Below, piece by piece: positions 46,713 through 56,100 of a stretch of 59,036 nt of DNA. Position 1 is the stretch's first letter. Each line of letters begins with the position of its first letter. The translations under genes were made by a program, and so were the position numbers. The stretch comes from Clostridium sp. CAG:245 (GTDB lineage: Bacteria; Bacillota; Clostridia; TANB77; CAG-508): positions 1 through 59,036 of the forward strand of contig FR880021.1 in NCBI GenBank assembly GCA_000435175.1, in the 5' to 3' direction. The notes below the pieces were generated by a model. The model was not told the DNA's origin and ran no database searches. It saw only the letters and a program-made list of their open reading frames with translations.

Positions 46713-49700
46713 CTATTTATGCTTTTTTAATACAACTATTGTTATAGTAATACCTGCTATTAATATGAATGCTACTACACTTATTAATACATAGAATATT
46801 GGTGTATTTCCAAATGGTGGTAAAATTACAACATCTTGAGAATCATCTGCGTCTATTTCGCATGGTTCTGTTATTGGGTCTTGGTTACCAACAACTGAGT
46901 ATGCCATCTTTCTTCCGACTGTATTCTTAGTTGTTACAAGTTCTACCATGTTGTTGTAAGTTTTGTCATCATTTGTATTATCTTGTGTTATCATTTGAGT
47001 TAATATTAATTGAACTCCACTCACACTTTGTGATGCATTTACTGTTTCTAATGCATGCATTGGATCTTCTTTAAATTTATTTGCAATCTGATTTTTTGCT
47101 CCCGAAGTATCTGCAATTAATGGAATAAGGTCTTTAGATATGGCTTCTGTTACAATTATATGGTCTTTTGTATATTTCTTTATACTTGTTTCATATGCCT
47201 TATTTACTAATCCATCTTGTAACACTTTATCCATTGTAATTACTTGCCATTCTGGGTTTTGATTACTATTAAATTGTAAATTATTTCTTGTTGCCGTTTT
47301 ATCATCTCTATCATCCCATTCATGTAATTGCGTTCCAACATAGTCAATTAACTTTCTTGGATTTGTTTTTACTATCGTACTAGTGTCTCCTACTGTTCCC
47401 GTATAGTAGAATTGATCTTCCTTGTAGTCTACTTCTCCAACATTTGCAACTGTTATTGCATATGTTACTTGAAGTGTAGCACCATGCATAACTTCTTGGT
47501 CCATTGTAAGCTGTACTTTACCTTTACTTGCAGATTTTACTCTTACAATTGGATTCATCATCATGTTATTTTTGTAGTTCTTATCTGTGCTGTAAATATT
47601 TGAAGTATCTTTTCCATGTGCTGTATGGCCAACCCATAATACGTTAGTTGCTCTTCCAATAGCATCAAATAGTACACTATTATCTGCTAGAGTCATTTTA
47701 ACATTTGTGATTTGTTTTGTAACTTTTAATTGAGCTTTTGGTCTCTCAACTAATCCAAAGTCTAAGCCTTCTAATACGTAGTAGCCACCTCTATCATAGT
47801 TGTTAAATCCAACATTTGCTGTTCCTACAATTGGTGTCGTTTCTGACTCTTCTCTGTTATACTCACTCTTCATGTTTATAACACCAGTTTCGGCTACCAT
47901 GTAAGTATTATTCATAAATGTATTTAAATATTCTCTTGCTTTATCTTCGCTTGTTGGCAAATGTTCGTATGATGCTAGAATTTCTGCTAGCTCGTTTGTA
48001 ACATCTCCATTTGAATATTTCTCTACTATTTCTCTTGTATTGTCTATATTTACAAGATTTAATGGGTTTTTAGCTACTTTTAATCTCCAGTTTCCAATGC
48101 TTTGTATTATACTTGAAAGTGAACTATAATCCATATCTTTCATTATATCTTTTGCATCTGATTGATTCTTTCCATCAGCTTCTTCAAAATTATATTTATA
48201 TGAGCCTGATGTGTTGTTTCTATATGCTCCAACACCATTAAACAATTCAGATTCTACTTGATATGATGTAGATTTATAATCATTTCCATTGTATGATTTC
48301 TGGTTTATAGCTGTTGCTCCGCTATAACCTAGTTTTTGTGTTACAGGGTTTGATATAATTTCTCCTGTTTTATAATCAACAGCTTTTTCAGATAATACAG
48401 TTTCATCTGTTGAACCGTATATGAATCTCACAATGTATTCTCCTGGGATTAATCCTTGGAATAAATACTCTCCAGTTCCAATTCCTATTGATGTTAGATC
48501 TGAGAATGTAACATTTCCTCTTCTTGGTATTACTGTTGTTAAGGACTGAGTTACGTCTCCGGTTTTTACCTCTTTCCAAATATATTCATATCTGGTTCCA
48601 TCTACACCATCACCATTAGATTTTTCTCTTAATTCTACTAGTTGTACTCTTACTCCATTTATTCCAGTTTCTTTATCATCACGTTTACCGTTTCCAACCA
48701 TAGCATTATTTACTTCTTCTGTTCTCTTGTCTTCCCAAACAGTACCTTTTATTGTTCTAACATTTTGACGGTTTAACGTAATTTTAATGTTTGGAGCTTT
48801 ATCTGTATCATCTTCAAATTTAGAAGTATCGATTTCACGTAAGTTACCTGGTGTTGAATCTGTATCTGGAATACCTGCAATATCTCCTCTTACAAACTCT
48901 GCCATAGCTTTTGTATTTCCAAAGTTTGGAGCAACTGCTTTTATTCCATAATAAGATTTATAACCATTTATTTCTGCTACGTTTTCTTTTCCAGTGTCAT
49001 CATCTAAAAGTATGTTTCTGCTTGAATCCTTTTTTACTTCAAAAGTTATATAGAAATATATATCTTTATTCTTATCTGGATCTGATAGAGGGAAACAGCC
49101 TGTACTTGCAATATCATCTCCTGCACTACTATATATATTTGAACCTGTTACATATATAGTATTATAACCATCCATTTTCTTCATGGTTGCTTCTGAGTAT
49201 CTACTCTTTTCGTTTAAGGTTACACTTCCTATACTATTTCCATCTTTATCACCTATATATGAACGTTCTGGAACAGGCGTAAAGTCTGGGTCATAATAGT
49301 CTACTACTTCTGTTACTGCTGTTGCAATTCCATATGAGCTGTTACGAATTGTAAACTTATATGTTACAAATACTTTTAATTCTGAATCTTGAGATAGTCC
49401 TAATGCTTCTTGGAACAATCCCCATTGGCTATAATCTTCTACTTTAAATGAGTAGTCTTCTCTATAAAGTTCTCTTGTATAATTATTGCTGTAATATCCG
49501 TTATTTCTTCCCTTAATATCCCAGCAGCCTTCATAAATTATACTGTTTCTTTTATCGTATTTGTATTCTTCAACTTCTCCATTTATTTCAAGAGTTGCTT
49601 TATAAACATCTTTTCTCAATGCTAAATCAACAATTTCTCTTTCCACAAATCCTTGGTTTACATGTCTCATTATGTCTGGTTCTGCATATAATGTTTTTAC

Positions 49701-52700
49701 TTTATCGCTTTCAATAAAGTCTATCATTTGTTTTGAATCTATAAGTGCATGTTTCTTCTCATCATTTACAAAAACATCTAAATTTGGATATAAATCCATA
49801 TTATTAGTTCCGTTACAAGTATAAGAATCCATCATACTTTCGTTTACATATGTATCTTTTGATTCTCTCTTACCATCTTTACTTACTTCTCCAACAATAT
49901 TTCCAAAATCATCTATCAATCCTTGATCTTTTAACTCTGTTCTTGTGTGCATTTCTGCTTTCGGCTCTAGTAAGTTTTCTGGTGCAGAACCAATATCTCT
50001 AAATTTTGCATTGAATACATTTCTTTGAGTTGCAACATCCATACCCTTAGAATTGTTATCCCAATTTTCGTCATCTCTATTTGCGTTATACTTTGTTGGC
50101 TCATAGTATTGACCATTGTATGTGAATTTTACATAGTAATTATACATTGAATTCAAGTTATAGAATACATAATCACCATTTTTATCTGTGGTTGTTGCTT
50201 CTACAAATCTTCCTTTTTCTATAAAATCAAACTGTTCAGTTACACCTCCTATTGTTCCACCAGTACCTATTCCACCAGTAGAATCTGTTTTTCCTTCTTT
50301 GCTCTTTTCATATAATATTTTTTCTAATAACCATTGAGCAAGTTTTCTTGCATCTAAATTTCTATTTTCTTTTGTTGTTCCACCTAGTACAACTATTGCA
50401 TATTCTTCATTTTCATATACAAATGAAGCAATTACACAGTAGCCAGAAACCCTAATTTGACCTGTTTTTGTTCCTTCTATTCCTGGTGTTGTTTTTAATG
50501 GGTTTGTACTATTAAGCTTTCTTTGGAAGCTTGTTCCATTTCTATTAATCGTTATAGATATTGATTGTTTTGAGCCTTCTTTAAAATACTCTGCAAATAT
50601 TGGGTTATCCATTGCAGCATCTAGTATTTTAGCCAAGTCCTTAGCAGAAGATCTATCTTCTGGTTTTACACCAAAAGGAGTAACAAAGTGACTTGAGGTT
50701 GCACCCAATGAGCGAACTTTTTCATTCATTAGGTTCATGAATACGTTTTTTCCACCCGGATAATATTCTGCAAGTGCTTCTGCAGCATCACAGCCTGAAT
50801 ATACAAGCACTGCTCTTAATAAATCTCTTACTGTAACCTTATCGCCTTCCTCTAGTCCAACTATTTGAAGTTCTGGGCTCCAAGTACTTGTTCTTAAATA
50901 CTCTCCTACAGCAGTTCTATTAACTGTTACAACATCATTCAAATTCATTCTTTCTGCTACGACTAATGCTGTTACCATTTTTGTAATTGAAGCAACTGCA
51001 CATTGAGTGTTTTCACCTTTTCCCCATAGAGTTTCTCCAGTTTTTCTGTTATACACTAAAAATCTTGGAGCAGATATTGTTGGTTTTTTAGGCTCATCTG
51101 TATCTGTTGTTGGTGGTAGCGTTGGCTTTGGTTTTGTGCCTGGTGTTGGTATTTTAGGTATTTCATATAGTGAAACTTTTACATTTGACATTGGTGTATC
51201 TCCATCACCATATTTACCATCATATTTATCCTCTTTGCCTACACTGCCATCTACCCATACTTTACCACCAATTTTCATTGTTAGGTCTACATTTGTTTGA
51301 TTTTTATTAGGGTCTAGCCCTGGGTTCGTTGGTAAAGTTATATTGTTTTTGTGTGCTTCCATATGGTATACCTTGTATTCACGTTTTCCACCCATTGCAA
51401 CATCTATAGGTTGAGCATCAATTGTATCAACTGGATCTTTTGTCATTTGAACAAAAGGTTGAGCTATCATATATGTATCGTCATTATGGATTGTAAGCCA
51501 TAGCGTACCATATTCTGTTGTTGTATATGCGTATAAAAATCCAATATGCAATTGCTGGTACGAATATTTTACTGTTATAAATGCTTGTCCTCTCGCAAGT
51601 CTTAGCTTTTTGTCGCTTTTGTCTGAACTTGTTTCGTTTGCTCTTGCCGTAAGACCAATATATTGATATACATTAGTTTTTGTTCTTAATTGATTGTATT
51701 CTATTTCTGCTTTTTTCAAGTATTCAACATCAGCATATATTCCAACATTTGTTGGGTATAAAGTATCTGAAGCTGAAAACTTAATATAGAATTGGCTTCC
51801 AGAAGCTGGGTATTTTTTCTTTAAACCATTTGAACCTGAAACTGTTCTTCCTATGAATTCTATTTCAAATTCATCATTATTTTCATCATATACTAAGGTT
51901 TTAGATTTTAAAGGTTCACCTTCATTTGTCTTAAGGTATATTGATTTTAAGTATGATATATCCTCATACTCAGGATAATTTATCGTTAATGGTCCTATTA
52001 TATATTGGTTGGTGTTTCTATTACTTATAATTTGTGACTGCGACATATCTATTTGAGCAGAGAAATTTATAAGATTTTTATTTACAAAAGACTGATAGCT
52101 TTTTGCCTTTTTGTACAATTCTTTTCCATTTGAAGTTTCTTGTGCAGAGCTTATTATGCTAAAATCCTTTGCTTCCCAATATGCTGTTTGAATATCACTT
52201 AAATTATATCTACTTCTTACAGAATTAGTTACTCCACTATATGCATTTTCCATAGCAGTTAGTATGTATGCAATATTGGCACCTCCTCTTCCAATAGATA
52301 AATTGGTGTATTTTTTTGTATCTCCTTCTTGTTGATATCCGTTTTCAGCTCTATTTTCTGTTTCCATCACAGCAACTTTTGGTCCTAATACTGGATCAGA
52401 GTTCCAATAAGACACATCTTGAATTCCCATATTGGTTGAACCATCGGTTGTTAATTCTGGTTTATCCCAATTTGTTAACTTAGTTAATATTCGAAATGTC
52501 ATTATGTTTCGAGTTAGACCCTCTGACTTGCTGTAATCATAACCTGATGTACTTGATGCACTTGATGATTGTACCCTTGTTATTAGCATTGGTTTTGTAA
52601 TCTCTACATTAAATAATTCATTGTTGTAAATTGAAGGTCCTTGAATTTGATCATACCATATAATAGGAGTACAGCTTTCATATCTTAGCCCAAATGCGCC

Positions 52701-53168
52701 ATGTACAGCTCCAATTAAATCAGCTAATGTAAATCCGCTAAAATATTTTTTTGCTCTTTCCTCACATAATTTTTTCATTTTGGCTAGGAAATCTAAATAT
52801 GTTCCAACATCTTGGTTAATGTATGGTGTTGGATAGTATTTTGTTGCATCGTATTTTCCAAATCTTACAGATTTATTTGAATCTGCTCCATACATTGTTG
52901 AACCACTTACTTCTGTTGACCAATTTGTATATGGAAATTCTGTATCTGCATCTCCAGAGAAAGTCCTTTTTTGAAGTATATTAGGTAGTAGGCTACCACT
53001 ATCCGAAAAAGCTCCCTTTTGAGGCATTCCACTACTAGTGTTTCCCTGCCATGTTCCATATGCAAATGTTTTCTTTTCAGCAAAGAACAGCGTTAATACT
53101 AAAACAACCAAGATGATACCAGCTGTTTTTATAATCTTTTTGTTATTTATTTTTATGTTTTCTTTCAC
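46713..53168 (-). CDS. Giant surface protein with a D,D-carboxypeptidase domain inserted in an SdrD-B domain (cassette 2)
   Basis: A 2151-aa paralogue of the 1868-aa protein. It has a signal anchor (about residues 13-36), then YGTWQGN. The thioester-like head keeps Gln in SDIQTAYWE but has Gly94 where the paralogue has Cys90. The first SdrD-B domain (GGKVWVDGS) is interrupted after VSLYEIP (Tyr668) and resumes at GRFVEATTTDKNG (Gly986). The inserted 315 residues form an S11 D-Ala-D-Ala carboxypeptidase: Ser727 in SITK, Ser791 in SGCD, Lys901 in KTG. The spacing is like E. coli PBP5. A second SdrD-B domain (GTVWEDKRTEE) lies near 1471. The C-terminus is ILPPFG, a membrane helix and KKHK. It follows the 1711-aa gene by 16 bp. 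Confidence 0.83.
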   Translation of the reverse strand: MKENIKINNKKIIKTAGIILVVLVLTLFFAEKKTFAYGTWQGNTSSGMPQKGAFSDSGSLLPNILQKRTFSGDADTEFPYTNWSTEVSGSTMYGADSNKSVRFGKYDATKYYPTPYINQDVGTYLDFLAKMKKLCEERAKKYFSGFTLADLIGAVHGAFGLRYESCTPIIWYDQIQGPSIYNNELFNVEITKPMLITRVQSSSASSTSGYDYSKSEGLTRNIMTFRILTKLTNWDKPELTTDGSTNMGIQDVSYWNSDPVLGPKVAVMETENRAENGYQQEGDTKKYTNLSIGRGGANIAYILTAMENAYSGVTNSVRSRYNLSDIQTAYWEAKDFSIISSAQETSNGKELYKKAKSYQSFVNKNLINFSAQIDMSQSQIISNRNTNQYIIGPLTINYPEYEDISYLKSIYLKTNEGEPLKSKTLVYDENNDEFEIEFIGRTVSGSNGLKKKYPASGSQFYIKFSASDTLYPTNVGIYADVEYLKKAEIEYNQLRTKTNVYQYIGLTARANETSSDKSDKKLRLARGQAFITVKYSYQQLHIGFLYAYTTTEYGTLWLTIHNDDTYMIAQPFVQMTKDPVDTIDAQPIDVAMGGKREYKVYHMEAHKNNITLPTNPGLDPNKNQTNVDLTMKIGGKVWVDGSVGKEDKYDGKYGDGDTPMSNVKVSLYEIPKIPTPGTKPKPTLPPTTDTDEPKKPTISAPRFLVYNRKTGETLWGKGENTQCAVASITKMVTALVVAERMNLNDVVTVNRTAVGEYLRTSTWSPELQIVGLEEGDKVTVRDLLRAVLVYSGCDAAEALAEYYPGGKNVFMNLMNEKVRSLGATSSHFVTPFGVKPEDRSSAKDLAKILDAAMDNPIFAEYFKEGSKQSISITINRNGTSFQRKLNSTNPLKTTPGIEGTKTGQIRVSGYCVIASFVYENEEYAIVVLGGTTKENRNLDARKLAQWLLEKILYEKSKEGKTDSTGGIGTGGTIGGVTEQFDFIEKGRFVEATTTDKNGDYVFYNLNSMYNYYVKFTYNGQYYEPTKYNANRDDENWDNNSKGMDVATQRNVFNAKFRDIGSAPENLLEPKAEMHTRTELKDQGLIDDFGNIVGEVSKDGKRESKDTYVNESMMDSYTCNGTNNMDLYPNLDVFVNDEKKHALIDSKQMIDFIESDKVKTLYAEPDIMRHVNQGFVEREIVDLALRKDVYKATLEINGEVEEYKYDKRNSIIYEGCWDIKGRNNGYYSNNYTRELYREDYSFKVEDYSQWGLFQEALGLSQDSELKVFVTYKFTIRNSSYGIATAVTEVVDYYDPDFTPVPERSYIGDKDGNSIGSVTLNEKSRYSEATMKKMDGYNTIYVTGSNIYSSAGDDIASTGCFPLSDPDKNKDIYFYITFEVKKDSSRNILLDDDTGKENVAEINGYKSYYGIKAVAPNFGNTKAMAEFVRGDIAGIPDTDSTPGNLREIDTSKFEDDTDKAPNIKITLNRQNVRTIKGTVWEDKRTEEVNNAMVGNGKRDDKETGINGVRVQLVELREKSNGDGVDGTRYEYIWKEVKTGDVTQSLTTVIPRRGNVTFSDLTSIGIGTGEYLFQGLIPGEYIVRFIYGSTDETVLSEKAVDYKTGEIISNPVTQKLGYSGATAINQKSYNGNDYKSTSYQVESELFNGVGAYRNNTSGSYKYNFEEADGKNQSDAKDIMKDMDYSSLSSIIQSIGNWRLKVAKNPLNLVNIDNTREIVEKYSNGDVTNELAEILASYEHLPTSEDKAREYLNTFMNNTYMVAETGVINMKSEYNREESETTPIVGTANVGFNNYDRGGYYVLEGLDFGLVERPKAQLKVTKQITNVKMTLADNSVLFDAIGRATNVLWVGHTAHGKDTSNIYSTDKNYKNNMMMNPIVRVKSASKGKVQLTMDQEVMHGATLQVTYAITVANVGEVDYKEDQFYYTGTVGDTSTIVKTNPRKLIDYVGTQLHEWDDRDDKTATRNNLQFNSNQNPEWQVITMDKVLQDGLVNKAYETSIKKYTKDHIIVTEAISKDLIPLIADTSGAKNQIANKFKEDPMHALETVNASQSVSGVQLILTQMITQDNTNDDKTYNNMVELVTTKNTVGRKMAYSVVGNQDPITEPCEIDADDSQDVVILPPFGNTPIFYVLISVVAFILIAGITITIVVLKKHK

Positions 53169-53184
53169 TCGCTCTTTGCCTCCT

Positions 53185-56100
53185 TTACTTTAATACTTTT
53201 TTTCTTATTACATATACACCTGTTGCAATTATTATTAACACAGCCATTGTCAATGTTACATATATAACTGCTTGTCCTGTTTTTACTCCTACAATAACAT
53301 TTGCTATCGAATAATCATCTTCATTACTTGCTTTATTTCCTGGTGTTGAGTCTATATCTAATAATCCGTTATTATTTGATGCTTCATATATTTCTGCAGA
53401 ATTGCTAAATACTCCAAAATCATCATTGTTCATATTTTTAGTTAATATTAGAGTTACCGTTTTACTCTCACCTGGGTTTATAACTGTATTTGCCAAACTA
53501 GAATTATATACGGTTCCATTTGCTCCTTCATACCAATCTTTATTTAATTCTGAATTAAATTTAAGCTCTGTTGGAATGTAGTCTGCTATTTTCTTTGCAT
53601 ATCCAGCTACTCCTCCTTCGTTTGTTATGGTTATAGAATACTCAACTACCATTGAAGATTGCGTTATATATTTTGTCTCAAAATCTATTTTTGCATTTTT
53701 ACTGTTATAAGTGTGTTCTGCAACATCTTTTCCATTATTTGTTGTAATAACCTTTACAGTTTTATCCAGTCTTAAATCAAATTTTGTATTTTCTACTAGC
53801 CCTAAGTCCATATTATAAACATTAAATGTTGTAACTTTTATTATTTCTGTTACTCCTGCAATTCTTTGGACTCCTTCAAATACAATAGTTTTATCTATGG
53901 CATCTGAATTTAAGCTTTCGTCTACTCCATCTTTTCTATAAGTTGTAGCACTGTATAAAGAAGATTCATATAAAAATACTACCGTATATGTACCTGAATA
54001 TAAATTGTTAAATAAGTAATTTCCATCACTATCTGTTGTTGTAACACATTCTGATTTTTTTTCATTTTTTACTATGTTTCCATTTTGGTCTATTAATATA
54101 GCTGTAACATTAGGTACTTTTTCTTCATCTGCATCTTTTGCACCATTTCTGTTTTTATCTATCCAGACTGTTCCGGTTATTTTCTTTGTGTATGATGGTT
54201 TATCTGGATCCACATTGTTTTTATCGAATAGTTCTACAACATGTGTAATGCTATTACTTTCTATTTCACCAATTTTATCGTGCGTAATTTTTCCTTTGTT
54301 TGTTATTGTTGTATCTTTAGTTAAAGATTTTGCCATTACTTCTACTTTTACATTTGCTGTCGTTAATTCACCAAGACTTAAGTTCACTTCCATTTCTCCA
54401 TTTTCATTTACACTTACATCTGTGCTCTTTGTACCATCTGAATATATTGTTTCTACACTTTTAAGTTGTACTTCATCTGGTAGCTTATCCGTTAATATTA
54501 CATCTTCCATAGGTATTTCCGAAAGATTTGATATTGTGAATGTATATGTATATTTTTCTGCTGCAGAAATAGTTGTATTTGCTGGAATATTACACGTTTG
54601 TACAATGCTTACTCCTATTTTATTAATTGTATCTGTTAATGTTGGTATAGTTTCTGCATTTTTTCCATCTGCTTCGATGGTTCCTGTTATAGAAACGTCT
54701 TTTTTATAAACTCCATTTAGCAAATCTTTTACATTTAATTTAAGTGTTAATTGCCTATTTTTACCTCTTTCAATAGTTCCTAAATTTATCTGTAATGTAT
54801 TACCCTTTACCACTACTTTATTAGGCGTTGTACCGCCTTCGTATGCAACAGATTTATATTCCATTTCTTCTGGTAAATTTATCTTTAATATTACATTTGT
54901 TGCATCATTTTCAAAGTCATTTGTACTAATATTTATTAAACATTCGTATATATCTCCAACTTGTATTTTCTCTTCATTATTTGCATTAATATTTACATTA
55001 AAGTAACTTATCTTTATAATGTTTGTTACTTCATTTGTTTCAGCTCTCATATCTTCATTATATTCAACTGTTGCTTTTAATTTTACTTGTTCGTCTTCAG
55101 CATCACTTCCAAGGTGCATGGTGTTAAACTCCAGTTCTTTTTTTATTGTTTGATTTGTTTTCATGTTTCCTATTTCTATTACCAATATTTTTTTCTGTTC
55201 TGTTATATTTTCATCAAATTCAACACCTTGTGCTTTTTGCTCTTCTACCCATTTTGAATATTCTTCCATTTGTTGTTTCATTTGTTCAGCCTGTTGTTTC
55301 CACATCGCCATTGCTTCTTCTTTGCTCATTTCTGATTTATCCCAATTTATGTTATCCCAATCTGGTTCTTCAGGCATTTCAAATTTTTGCAATGGCATTA
55401 TTGTTCTTATTTTATAATTTTCGCCTTCTGTTGGTATGTACTCTAAGTTATTTGGAATTTCTATATTAATAGTTGTTCCCTCTGCTGAAATTGTTCCATT
55501 GTTGTTTATTGTAACTATATATTTAAGATGTTCTCCGGCTTTTACGCTTGCACCTTCTCCAAGCACTGATTCTAATTTAGCATTTAAAACAGCCTCTTTT
55601 CCGGTGTTTAATCCAATTTTAGTTGCAATAGCTTTATCTTCAATCTTTCCAGTGCTTATATTGTTTGTAAAGTATATTCCATACATTTCAAATGCTTTAT
55701 TCTCATAATCCAAATTAGCTGGAGCTTTTGCATTGTATGAAAACTTAAAAACATCTCCAGATTTTATGTCATAATTTTTAAAGACAATCATATAAGATTT
55801 TACTTCTGCATAATTGGTTATTTCTTTAGTCCATGCATTTTCTGCATTTGATAAATCCTTCGTAGCATTTCCGTTTGTAGAATAATATATTTCTGCATTT
55901 TCTTTTGGCAAACCACTTAGTGTAATCTTCGATGACATTGGAATATCCATTGTTGTTCCTAAATCTTGTAATGTATCTACATCTCTATTTCCTTTGAACA
56001 TTGTTCTTCCTAATATTACAGCATTGCTCAATGTGTTTTCATAATTATTTATAATATTCATCTCAAATGTTAACTCTTTTTCATTTGATTTTGCTTGTAT

